Of a stretch of DNA of 64,000 nucleotides, positions 26,999 to 34,874 are shown one piece after another. The notes beneath the pieces were generated by a model. The model was not told the DNA's origin. It did no database searches and was given only the letters and a program-made list of their open reading frames with translations. Origin of the DNA: an uncultured Bacteroidia bacterium (GTDB lineage: Bacteria; Bacteroidota; Bacteroidia; Bacteroidales; UBA932); the NCBI GenBank assembly GCA_902785575.1, contig CACZZF010000014.1:62001-126000 (forward strand), given 5' to 3'. Each line of letters starts with the position of its first letter. The first letter of the stretch is position 1. Position numbers and translations under genes: made by a program.

Positions 26999-27913
26999 TT
27001 ATTTGGCTGTAGATAAATCGGTTATGTTACAGGCCTGCCGATGTAAAAACTTGTTAATGTGAATATCCTTCGCATGAGTTCGTCTTTTGAGCGTCAGGAA
27101 CAGGCTGTCCAGTGTCTCTTTTGGTAACTTCTCAAAGTTGAGACTTGATCCTTTATAGCCAATTGATTTTATTATTGACAACATATCCCAGTAACAAGAA
27201 TGGTCTCCAAATTCATCTTCAAGATCAAATTCGGCCCCGGCGTTTGATTCTATAGCTGTAATCATGTTTTCAAAACTATGGTAAAGTTCAGACAGGTCAT
27301 TATATGCAAGGAAGTTATACTTGATGATCACATAATCAATCATCTGTTTTTTCTCTTCGTTTCCAAGATCTTTGAATATGTCTCGTAATCTATTGTAGGA
27401 TAAATATGTCCCGTTTTTAAAATAATAATCAACCTTTCTAAGCGCTATTCTCATGACATTCCTGCAAGTGTCCTTCCTGAGCTTTGTTGAGAACGGGTGT
27501 GTGGAGTTGTGGTACGCCAAAAGGGTCCATCGGTACTCGATCGCTGTCTCGAACATCTTTCCTGCGATAGGATTGTTGAACACGTAAGCTATGCATCCAA
27601 GGATAATCTTTATCCCTTTTTTCAGGGATTTCCCGAAATGACGTTGAAAGACTGGCCCGGTTCTTTTGTAATCCAGGTTGTATTCCTTGACGAAAAGAGA
27701 AGTCACTTGCCTGATGAAAGATCGTAATGATGGAAGACTAATCTCCTTGAATAGGAAATGAATATGGTTGAACATCGGGCAGAATGCCAGAATAATCAGC
27801 TTCATTTTCCGGGCGATAACGCTGACGATAGTAAAGAACACGAGGAAATCCTCAGAGCGATAGAAAATCCCATTACCCCGTAAACCCTTGATAAAGGCGT
27901 GTGTGGCTTCCAT
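26999..27913 (-). CDS. REP-associated tyrosine transposase (RAYT; Y1_Tnp superfamily)
   Basis: The 304-residue protein has the HUH-type motif His50-Ile-His52 in FNHIHFLFKE and a candidate catalytic Tyr110 in CIAYVFNNPIAG. This pairing and the spacing fit the Y1 transposase / RAYT family, which acts on single-stranded palindromes. The C-terminal extension beyond residue 170 is larger than in IS200 enzymes and resembles RAYT proteins. No paired IS ends or TnpB were seen, which supports a domesticated RAYT over an IS200/IS605 element. It is relatively AT-rich and lies between a strong stem-loop and the CRISPR array. Short dispersed palindromes elsewhere in this window are candidate substrates. 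Confidence 0.85.
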   Translation of the reverse strand: MEATHAFIKGLRGNGIFYRSEDFLVFFTIVSVIARKMKLIILAFCPMFNHIHFLFKEISLPSLRSFIRQVTSLFVKEYNLDYKRTGPVFQRHFGKSLKKGIKIILGCIAYVFNNPIAGKMFETAIEYRWTLLAYHNSTHPFSTKLRKDTCRNVMRIALRKVDYYFKNGTYLSYNRLRDIFKDLGNEEKKQMIDYVIIKYNFLAYNDLSELYHSFENMITAIESNAGAEFDLEDEFGDHSCYWDMLSIIKSIGYKGSSLNFEKLPKETLDSLFLTLKRRTHAKDIHINKFLHRQACNITDLSTAK

Positions 27914-28151
27914 TTTTGAAGTTTTTCAGTTTAAATTAAACATTGGCGAGCCTTCTCACCAACTCTAAGATAATGATTTTACATTTAAATCGCTCTTCTT
28001 GTGGAAATCTTTTTCGGTCCCTGGTACACAAGGTGTTGATTATTAGGAAAATGATTGATGGGCTGGTCTTAATTGTAGGACCGGCTAATGAGTTATTATC
28101 CTAAATATCAAGAGTTTTTGCAACAGCCACTTCCAATTTTTATAATTTCCC

Positions 28152-28613
28152 ATTGTGAGTGGCTTTCATTTTTTCTATCTTTGACAACGTCACAACATCG
28201 CGCGGGCAGGCCGGCAAGGTGTTCAAGGGGTTGTGAATGGCTTTCATTTTTTCTATCTTTGACAACGTCACAACATCGAAATTTGGAGGTGTCAGGCGTG
28301 AAAACGGTTGTGAATGGCTTTCATTTTTTCTATCTTTGACAACGTCACAACATCGGAGAAGGAGACCGAGATCCAGGGCAAGGTTGTGAATGGCTTTCAT
28401 TAGGGCAAGGTTGTGAATGGCTTTCATTTTTTCTATCTTTGACAACGTCACAACATCTATTGCGGAAAATAGTAATTGTCCTCATGCGTTGTGAATGGCT
28501 TTCATTTTTTCTATCTTTGACAACGTCACAACATCTTACGGCCATAACAATGAGAATGCAAGCGGGTTGTGAATGGCTTTCATTTTTTCTATCTTTGACA
28601 ACGTCACAACATC
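28152..28613 (+). CRISPR. Type II-C CRISPR array: six 48-bp repeats, five spacers
   Basis: Repeats lie at 28152-28199, 28230-28277, 28307-28354, 28410-28457, 28488-28535 and 28566-28613. They start GTTGTGAATGGCTTTC and end GACAACGTCACAACATC. The first copy is degenerate (A for G at position 1, G for A at position 8); the others are identical. Spacers are 30, 29, 55, 30 and 30 bp. The 55-bp one contains a partial repeat made by a 27-bp tandem duplication. The tracrRNA anti-repeat pairs with the repeat's 5' part, so crRNAs are plus-strand, convergent with cas2-cas1-cas9. Each repeat contains GTTG, 20 nt, TATCTTTG, a match to the Bacteroidetes promoter. The degenerate copy lies at the transcriptional start side, cas2-distal. 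Confidence 0.98.
28382..28435 (+). repeat. 27-bp tandem duplication inside the CRISPR array
   Basis: AGGGCAAG plus the first 19 bases of the repeat (GTTGTGAATGGCTTTCATT) occurs twice in direct succession, beginning at about 28375 and 28402. The result is one truncated repeat (28383-28401) inside an abnormally long spacer. It is best explained by slippage or a failed integration event. The truncated copy lacks TATCTTTG, so it cannot carry the internal promoter, but it could still pair with the tracrRNA. Confidence 0.9.
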
Positions 28614-28650
28614 TGACTATTGGCAAATAGCTGATAGTCAAGATGTTGTG
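28605..28650 (+). other. Nested hairpin spanning the cas-proximal end of the array
   Basis: The last nine bases of the final repeat (CACAACATC, 28605-28613) pair with GATGTTGTG at 28642-28650. Just inside, GACTAT (28615-28620) pairs with ATAGTC (28634-28639). The combined stem is 15 bp with a small bulge and a 13-nt loop. It could terminate array transcripts or mark the adaptation end where new spacers enter. Confidence 0.65.
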
Positions 28651-28675
28651 GGCTGTGACAGAAAAGGGAAAACGG

Positions 28676-29011
28676 TTAGAACAGTTCCAATTGGTGACCT
28701 ACAACGGGTAATTCTGAAATTCTCTTTCCTACAAAAAGTTCCATGCTGTCGAACTGTTTTTCCGTTATGCAGATGATCCCTACTTTCCCATACTCAGGTA
28801 TTACACTCTTGACTCGCCGGATATGCATTTGAGCGTTTTCCATTGAGGGACAATTCCGAATGTAGATAGAGAATTGAAACATTGTGAAACCATCCTGAAT
28901 TAAGTCTTTGCGGAATTTCCCGGCCGCCTTTCGCTCCTTTTTGGTCTCTGTCGGGAGATCAAAGAAAACAAGAATCCACATGACACGGTACTCGCTGATT
29001 CGACTGCTCAT
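28676..29011 (-). CDS. cas2: CRISPR-associated endoribonuclease Cas2
   Basis: The 111-residue protein has the Cas2 ferredoxin-like core, with the first strand MWILVFFDLPTETKKERKAA carrying the conserved Asp and later FTMFQFSIYIRNCPS. Cas2 bridges two Cas1 dimers in the spacer-integration complex. It overlaps cas1 by 4 nt and ends 62 nt from the array, the usual type II-C order. Length is normal. Confidence 0.97.
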   Translation of the reverse strand: MSSRISEYRVMWILVFFDLPTETKKERKAAGKFRKDLIQDGFTMFQFSIYIRNCPSMENAQMHIRRVKSVIPEYGKVGIICITEKQFDSMELFVGKRISELPVVGHQLELF

Positions 29012-29940
29012 AATTCAGGATATAGTATTTTCCTGCTGACACCTGAAAAGCATTTATATAGCGAAGCGGTGGTCGTTGTCGCCGCTATGATTAAGGGACT
29101 CCGGTGTCCGTCGATAATGACATCCAAAACTGGAATGCCTAATAATCTTGCCTTTACACTTCTGTTCAAATCTTTTTCGTTAGTGTCTTTCATTATATCG
29201 ATTACAAGCATATCAACATAAGGCCGGTAAGGCTCCATGATGTCATCGGCAAGGCAATATGCATTGTAACGATTGTGGTGGTGAATACCCATTGTCGGGA
29301 GAAGTCCAGAGGCTACAAGCGACCTGGCTATGATAGCCCGGAGTATGGCATATCCGTAATTCAGGAAGTTATTGGGGTATGGGTTATACCTGTCCCGGTA
29401 AAACTTATCCACATTTGGGAAAACATTTTTCCAATAAAAAGCGGCGGCTCTTGCCTCCATATTGCCACTGTCGCCGCTGCGGACATTTCTGGACCAAATC
29501 AGCATGTTCTCTGCTTCCGATCCCGTGATGTATTTCAAAACGGCTGCCTGATTCCTTATTTTCGCTTCCACAGTTTGCTGCCACAACTGCTTCCTCAGCG
29601 GCATAGACGCTCTTAACTGGTCTTTGAAACGCTCTGACTGCACACTGTGTGACTCCAATGGCAGCATCAGTCCCGTCGGCATTGACTTCTCGTTGCAGGT
29701 TATCAATGCCACATTATTGTCAAGTAAGGCGGAAATGGTTGAAGATGTGATGGTTATTTGCTTATTATCCAAAATGACCACCCCGATGTCCTCTATCGGG
29801 ATGGTCTTTACCGGATTAAGAAGGTCTTCGTCGGAGGGCAAATCACCGTCATCTGGTTTTCCGATGACAAGTTGGGAATGCCGCAACGAGAGATAGGCTG
29901 GGTTGCCGAAATAAAGAGTTCTCTTAATCATATTCTCCAA
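29008..29940 (-). CDS. cas1: CRISPR-associated integrase Cas1
   Basis: The 310-residue protein begins MENMIKRTLYFGNPAYLSLR; the Met at residue 4 is the start more usual for the family. Metal-binding residues are visible as Glu162 (NMEARAAAFYW), His221 (GIHHHNRYNAY) and the following LADDIMEPYRPYVD acidic pair. Cas1 integrates new spacers. The gene overlaps the end of cas9 by 17 nt and cas2 by 4 nt, so all three are one operon. No csn2 or cas4 is present, which makes the locus subtype II-C. Confidence 0.97.
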   Translation of the reverse strand: MENMIKRTLYFGNPAYLSLRHSQLVIGKPDDGDLPSDEDLLNPVKTIPIEDIGVVILDNKQITITSSTISALLDNNVALITCNEKSMPTGLMLPLESHSVQSERFKDQLRASMPLRKQLWQQTVEAKIRNQAAVLKYITGSEAENMLIWSRNVRSGDSGNMEARAAAFYWKNVFPNVDKFYRDRYNPYPNNFLNYGYAILRAIIARSLVASGLLPTMGIHHHNRYNAYCLADDIMEPYRPYVDMLVIDIMKDTNEKDLNRSVKARLLGIPVLDVIIDGHRSPLIIAATTTTASLYKCFSGVSRKILYPEL

Positions 29941-32900
29941 TTGCTACGATGTGACCGAGGTGATCAGTACGAACCTTGATGACTTGGTTCATAATTTGGA
30001 TATTTGTGATCCGCTTCCAAGTAATATTCCGAAGGGCTTTATCCTCGTCGCTGACAGATGTCTCAAGATGGTGCCTGAATACATAATACTTACTGCTTAG
30101 TTTTTGGACTCTGAACAGATGAGGGCTGATTTTGGCGGCGTTGGCAGGATCCAAAAGATCGATCTCGTTAGGATCAAACCCGCTTGTCTCATCAGGAAAT
30201 ACAAACATCTCGTTCACCTTCAGGCTATAGAGGAAAGACCATCCATTTGTTCGGTTGAAGCTCTTGTCTACAACGGGTAATCCAAGATTGATCCTATTCA
30301 ATGCCTCGAACATTGGCACAACAGATTCTTGAATCTGCCCTTTGTTATCCATATACAACGCCACATGATGGTTATTGCGCAGGTTAACATAATCATTTGG
30401 GATTGTATTGCCTTCTGAGTCAAGCATTAATTTCCCATTTTTATCCCGCTTGTCATGAATGGCTGACAGATCGAAGTTCTCGCCAATGGTTACTCGCTTG
30501 ATTGGAATTGTCTTCGCTTCATCCAACCAGATTGGATTCTGTTCAAGATTGGAGAGAGCCTCGCGGACATTTCCACCACATTCGGTGATGCGGTCTTGGA
30601 TCTTCTTTCTAGCTTGTGCGTCGAGAACTTTCTCCACACTCAAATCAGGTGCCACATTCTTCCTGATGCTGAATACAGTCTTGAATCTGACGCATTTAAC
30701 CTTATCGGGGACAGTCGAAGAATGTGCGTCATCAAGGTAGATAGGATTCTTGTCGATAGAGTTTTTCCCGGTGAAGGCTTTCTTCGGGTCGCCACCGAAT
30801 TCCTTTAATCGAGCGAGCAGAGCTTCACGAATACGCTTGGACGAGACACTTGTTATGACATCTTCTGTCATTTTCGATCCTACGGCTACCTCAAAGGTCT
30901 CATATTGCTTGCGTTTTCCATACACTTGCTCTTTATGGAGCGCACCACGAGGGGTTAATTCAATTCTACGGACTTCTCCATTGGATGTCTTAATCTTATT
31001 GATGTTCCTTGTAACCACCTTGTTCTTCGCTTTTATGGAGACGAGGGTGGAATCAAGACTTCTCTTACACTCTTGCCTGAGTTCGTCCAAAGGCATTGGA
31101 GGGGTAAATATTCTTTTACTGCCTGTCTGGACAGTATTTTTCTGATACAGGCCATAGAATACGGAATCTTTATCGCTTTTTGCGTTAAGGTTATTAAGAA
31201 TATTGATATGTTCCCTTCTGGTAAAAGCGATGGTGATTGCGTCCATGGCGTGGTGACGATGATCATTTCGTTTTGTCCAGTCCTTGATTTTCGGCACTTT
31301 ACGTCCATCGCTATATTCAACAACATAGGTCTTGCCTACTTTGTCGTATTTGTTGAAATTGAGCTCTTTCAATACATCCACCAATTGCCATTCCTCACGA
31401 AGACGTGAAGTAACCTCGCCAGTCGTAGGTAAGACATCCTTGACATATTGGCTAAGGATTTCCATGGACTTTTTCGCTATGTATTGCGAATTCCTTAGAT
31501 CTCTTTCAATAAATCCTATGGGGATATCGGTCTCCGGCATAAGAAGATACTTTCTTTTTCTTTCACTGATAATTCCTCTGTTTGCCAGGTCGTCAACTCT
31601 TAGTCGATATTCCTCATACCCTTGATTCCCAAACTTTTCTTTCACAAAATCGTTGGCGGTTTTTCTCCCCTTTTCAATATTGACATCTTTGAACTCTATG
31701 GTTTTATTCGCAAACGAATCGTCGAATAAAAGGGCCTGAGGTATAATATGTTCAATATCAATTTCTTTGGAGAATAATTGAGTTGGGGAAACATATTTAT
31801 TGGAGTAAAGGGTCTTGTAGCCGTTCTCCTTGAGTTCATCATAAAGCCGATAGCGGATAATGTCCGCTTTCCTTACATTCGGAATTCCGAACTGAGTCTG
31901 AAGAATCTTGATGATTTCTTCGTTCCGTTTTGAATATGCAAGGTTGTCATTTGTTGCTTTTTCCCTTTCTTTAGCACTTTGTTTCAATTCTCTCGCCAAT
32001 TCTATGTGAATCTCATCCGGTTTGCCATACGCTTCTGACGCTGCGTTGACGACATTGATCATCTGGTTGAGGATTTTTTCGACGACTGGATTCCGTAGTT
32101 CTCCTTTAGGGAGCAACTCAAGTTTTTCCACTAAAACTCTGTTTTCCTGTTGCTCCTTAGTGAGGGAATTGGAATGGTTGTACCCGGCTTGTAAGCACGC
32201 CTCATCATACCTATAACCTTGCTTTAAAAACGGGAGGATTTTTTTTATAGCCTTATGGCTCAATGACGAATAGTCGTCTTTAAACGTTAAGTTGCTGATC
32301 ACTTTCGAGTATTCATGATCAAGGCCGGTGATTGACGATATTTTTTCGATCAAGGACTTTGTCCCCGTCGCCGAGTTGTCTCCCTCGTATGAATAGAGCA
32401 GGTGCCAAAGCTTAAATAGGGGCTGCTGCTCAAATTGCTCTTTGGGAAGGGATGTGTCGAATGTGAATATGTTTGAATCACAGCCCAGCATTGAGAAAAC
32501 GTCTTTGATAAGATTGAGGAGGTCGTCAAATCTTATCTTATCCAAATCATACGCCCCATGTCCGGACAAATCGACAATCTCAAGGTATTTTGAGAACAGA
32601 CTGCTTAAAGTGGAGTTACCTTCCACAGACTCATAGTTGAGTTTGTATCTCCGGGTGTTTTTGCCGATTATTTTTAAGACTTCGCCTTGCCTAAGCGTTG
32701 CTTTGATGGACAACTCTTTGGCAATCAATTGTTTCTCCTCGATGCTAATCGGGACATTGACACCTGATTCTTTGTCAAGGATGGTAAGATTATTCAAAAC
32801 CTGCCAGATTTTGAATTCTTGGAACATGAGTGAGGATCGTGGCGCGACACGGCTTCCGGTAATCTTGGTCTTTTCCTTACCGTCTATTATGACTTTGATA

Positions 32901-34048
32901 GGGTGGCTTTCGAATTCACAGAAGGATATCAAGCCTTTTTGAGACTTCAGCGGACGCTGAAAGAAGATGATGGTGTCGGAGATCCTCTGCTTTAATGATT
33001 TGGTTAAACCGTTATGGTAAGAAGCCTGAGTGTCCCAAAGCCTGTTGAACTCATCAATATAATCCTGCCTGTAGAATACTCTGTTCTTTGTGCTGTAGGA
33101 AGGATCTTCGGTTATTGAACGATACAGATATTGTCCGACCGTTTCTCCTTTGAAATACAATTCTTTGCTTCTGTCGCTAATCGCACCCAGATAGCCATTT
33201 GAATTGGAGATTTCTCCTCTCAGGTCGGCAATGACATAGGCTAAAACTTCGGGCTCAAGCTTTTTGGAGAGTGCTTCGACTCTCCAAGAAATCGCTTGAG
33301 CCTTACGGTCCTTCCCTTTGTTGTCAGCGGTGAAGATGTGATATTTGCCAAGGAATACCTTGCTTGTTCCTGTTTTCCCCTGATTAGAAATCTGTTTTTT
33401 GAACTCCTCAGTAAGTATATCCGGATAGTAATCTCTTTGAATGGACCAAATCAGGTTAAGCTCTTTTTCTAAATCTGATCGATAGAAATCGAATCGTGCC
33501 GGTTTCCCTGCTTCAATAGATTTGAGAGAATACTGTGCCGGCGTGATCCCAGAGGAGTGGAGTTCCTTTGCGATTTGCATTCCGTCTATTAGCTGGCCTT
33601 CTTCGGAAGAATTCGCTTTACGAGAGCTTTTGTATCCTCGTTTTTTATTGATTGATAGAAGTACCCTGGCAAAATCTTCCAGGGAAATCTCTTCGGTTGC
33701 GGCCTTGGCTCTCAGTCTCAACGTCTCATGGGTGCTTCCTTTCCCATTTTCAGAAAGACTCGTCGAATCGTCAATCCACCCTTCGTCTTTGAGTATAGAG
33801 ATGAGATTGTCTCGACGCTGTTTACGTCGTTGTAAATTGCGCCGCATACCTCTCTTTAATGTTCTATCCGCATTGGTTGTCGAGGCTTTCCCTTTTTCAA
33901 AATTGTCCTTCTCTTCAACTGATATAGGTACGACACGTGACCCACAGCCAAGAATTGAAGATTGTTCGTTGGTATTATCCGCAGAATTAACCATTGCCCA
34001 GCCAACGCTAGTCGTTCCGAGGTCAAGTCCAAGAATCTTTTTCATCAT
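29924..34048 (-). CDS. cas9: CRISPR-associated endonuclease Cas9 (type II-C, large form)
   Basis: The 1374-residue protein contains every catalytic motif: RuvC-I LGLDLGTTSVGWA with Asp9, the arginine-rich bridge helix (RGMRRNLQRRKQRRDNL), RuvC-II IHIELAREL with Glu683, HNH DIEHIIPQ with His767, and RuvC-III HHAMDA with His933 and Asp936. The PAM-interacting region is C-terminal to about residue 1080. It uses crRNA and tracrRNA to cut double-stranded DNA. At 1374 residues it sits at the long end for II-C, in the range known from Bacteroidota. It opens the cas operon, with a possible -7 box TAAATTTG (34076 down to 34069), and is divergent from the tracrRNA. No frameshift is seen, so it should be functional. 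Confidence 0.98.
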   Translation of the reverse strand: MMKKILGLDLGTTSVGWAMVNSADNTNEQSSILGCGSRVVPISVEEKDNFEKGKASTTNADRTLKRGMRRNLQRRKQRRDNLISILKDEGWIDDSTSLSENGKGSTHETLRLRAKAATEEISLEDFARVLLSINKKRGYKSSRKANSSEEGQLIDGMQIAKELHSSGITPAQYSLKSIEAGKPARFDFYRSDLEKELNLIWSIQRDYYPDILTEEFKKQISNQGKTGTSKVFLGKYHIFTADNKGKDRKAQAISWRVEALSKKLEPEVLAYVIADLRGEISNSNGYLGAISDRSKELYFKGETVGQYLYRSITEDPSYSTKNRVFYRQDYIDEFNRLWDTQASYHNGLTKSLKQRISDTIIFFQRPLKSQKGLISFCEFESHPIKVIIDGKEKTKITGSRVAPRSSLMFQEFKIWQVLNNLTILDKESGVNVPISIEEKQLIAKELSIKATLRQGEVLKIIGKNTRRYKLNYESVEGNSTLSSLFSKYLEIVDLSGHGAYDLDKIRFDDLLNLIKDVFSMLGCDSNIFTFDTSLPKEQFEQQPLFKLWHLLYSYEGDNSATGTKSLIEKISSITGLDHEYSKVISNLTFKDDYSSLSHKAIKKILPFLKQGYRYDEACLQAGYNHSNSLTKEQQENRVLVEKLELLPKGELRNPVVEKILNQMINVVNAASEAYGKPDEIHIELARELKQSAKEREKATNDNLAYSKRNEEIIKILQTQFGIPNVRKADIIRYRLYDELKENGYKTLYSNKYVSPTQLFSKEIDIEHIIPQALLFDDSFANKTIEFKDVNIEKGRKTANDFVKEKFGNQGYEEYRLRVDDLANRGIISERKRKYLLMPETDIPIGFIERDLRNSQYIAKKSMEILSQYVKDVLPTTGEVTSRLREEWQLVDVLKELNFNKYDKVGKTYVVEYSDGRKVPKIKDWTKRNDHRHHAMDAITIAFTRREHINILNNLNAKSDKDSVFYGLYQKNTVQTGSKRIFTPPMPLDELRQECKRSLDSTLVSIKAKNKVVTRNINKIKTSNGEVRRIELTPRGALHKEQVYGKRKQYETFEVAVGSKMTEDVITSVSSKRIREALLARLKEFGGDPKKAFTGKNSIDKNPIYLDDAHSSTVPDKVKCVRFKTVFSIRKNVAPDLSVEKVLDAQARKKIQDRITECGGNVREALSNLEQNPIWLDEAKTIPIKRVTIGENFDLSAIHDKRDKNGKLMLDSEGNTIPNDYVNLRNNHHVALYMDNKGQIQESVVPMFEALNRINLGLPVVDKSFNRTNGWSFLYSLKVNEMFVFPDETSGFDPNEIDLLDPANAAKISPHLFRVQKLSSKYYVFRHHLETSVSDEDKALRNITWKRITNIQIMNQVIKVRTDHLGHIVAIGEYD

Positions 34049-34083
34049 TATACGAATTTGCCTTTTAACAAATTTAAATAATA

Positions 34084-34115
34084 TTTGGTATTTGAAGAAT
34101 AGTTCTATAAATTAG
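34084..34115 (+). promoter_or_regulatory. Promoter of the tracrRNA
   Basis: TTTG at 34084-34087, 20 nt, then TAAATTAG at 34108-34115 (one mismatch to TAnnTTTG). It places the start at about 34120, directly at the anti-repeat. The same 70 bp also contains the presumed minus-strand start region of cas9. Confidence 0.65.
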
Positions 34116-34118
34116 CAA

Positions 34119-34205
34119 ATGAAAAATGAAGCCATTCACAATAAGGATTATTCCGTTGTGAAAACATTAAGGGCGGGTCAAATATTGACTCGCTCTTCTT
34201 TTTTG
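34119..34205 (+). ncRNA. tracrRNA of the type II-C CRISPR system
   Basis: The anti-repeat at about 34117-34140 (AAAAATGAAGCCATTCACAA) is the reverse complement of the first ~23 bases of the CRISPR repeat, with single-base deletions that would give bulges. It is followed by AAGGATTATTCCGTTGTG and AAAACATTAA, the nexus-like segment typical of Bacteroidota tracrRNAs. A terminator hairpin GGGCGGGTCAA / TTGACTCGCTC (34171-34181 and 34185-34195, two G-U pairs) and the T-rich run TTCTTTTTT end it. Length is about 86 nt. It lies just beyond the cas9 start and points away from it. Its polarity shows that crRNAs are read from the plus strand of the array. Confidence 0.93.
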
Positions 34206-34256
34206 TAATATGTAGACTGGTACGTAAGATTTTGATTGTGAGTGATATGAAAAATC

Positions 34257-34282
34257 TGCCGGTCTTGATTTTTTGACCGGCA
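34257..34282. terminator. Stem-loop downstream of the tracrRNA
   Basis: TGCCGGTC (34257-34264) pairs perfectly with GACCGGCA (34275-34282) around the loop TTGATTTTTT. The motif 'T-run then TGACCGGC' also occurs in the stem-loop at 26963-26996, so similar hairpins flank the transposase and CRISPR-Cas segment. Either a secondary terminator or a mobile palindrome would fit. Confidence 0.5.
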
Positions 34283-34411
34283 AGTTGGTTATCTTATTTA
34301 TTATGAACCACTTCCGTTCCAGCAAGATGTCGGGGTTTTCCGCGGGAGGTCATGCGTGTTGTTGGCTTGGATTTTGCGGCTTTTTATGGATAGGTTTAAA
34401 CTATACTATGA

Positions 34412-34852
34412 ATGATGAAAAACGTGTTTCTTTCCGCGGCATTGATGCTTCTGTCTATCAGTGCTTTCGCCCAGACCGCCGAGGAAAACCTGTTCTCCGG
34501 TCCGGATGACTTTGACACGTACCCTCGTGAGGTCTATTGCGAGATAGAGTCTTATACCAAGAGGATTTTAACAAACAAAGTCGCTGTCAAGGTGGATTTC
34601 GGTCAAGAGGCTGACTACAGGTACAAAGACAGCCGGCTCGTTGACGAGAATGGTGAGGACATTATTTTCAACTCCATCGTCGATGCCGCTAATTACATGG
34701 CAAAACGAGGCTGGATATTCAAGCAGGCCTATGTTATCCAAGACATTGACTCGGGCGCTATCTCTACGCATTGGATCATGTCCAAGAAGGTAACCAGTCC
34801 CGAGCAGATATTGGAAGGACTGCGTACTTACCGAATGACAATTCAGCAGTAG
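34412..34852 (+). CDS. Small secreted protein of unknown function
   Basis: The 146-residue protein has a clear signal peptide (MMKNVFLSAALMLLSISAFAQ). The mature part is acidic with no cysteine pairs or known motif. It contains YPREVYCEIESYTKRIL, an FNSIVDAANYMAKRGWIFKQ helix and a THWIMSKKV strand. Similar small periplasmic proteins are common in Bacteroidota. The start is one of two consecutive ATGs. It lies alone between the CRISPR locus and convergent metK. I do not recognise the family. Confidence 0.75.
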   Translation: MMKNVFLSAALMLLSISAFAQTAEENLFSGPDDFDTYPREVYCEIESYTKRILTNKVAVKVDFGQEADYRYKDSRLVDENGEDIIFNSIVDAANYMAKRGWIFKQAYVIQDIDSGAISTHWIMSKKVTSPEQILEGLRTYRMTIQQ

Positions 34853-34874
34853 CGACGCTGGTTATGCCAATATC

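Noticed and set aside
26999..27913. Classification as a complete IS200/IS605 insertion sequence
   Set aside because: No TnpB and no subterminal IS-type ends were seen, and the protein is longer than IS200 transposases. RAYT fits better.
28088..28641. Open frames within the CRISPR array on both strands
   Set aside because: Their sequences are only translated repeats (ECEWLSFFLSLTTSQH-like units). The array explains them fully.
34273..34509. A 78-codon open frame ahead of the small secreted protein
   Set aside because: It overlaps the start of a gene with a clear signal peptide and has no motif of its own.
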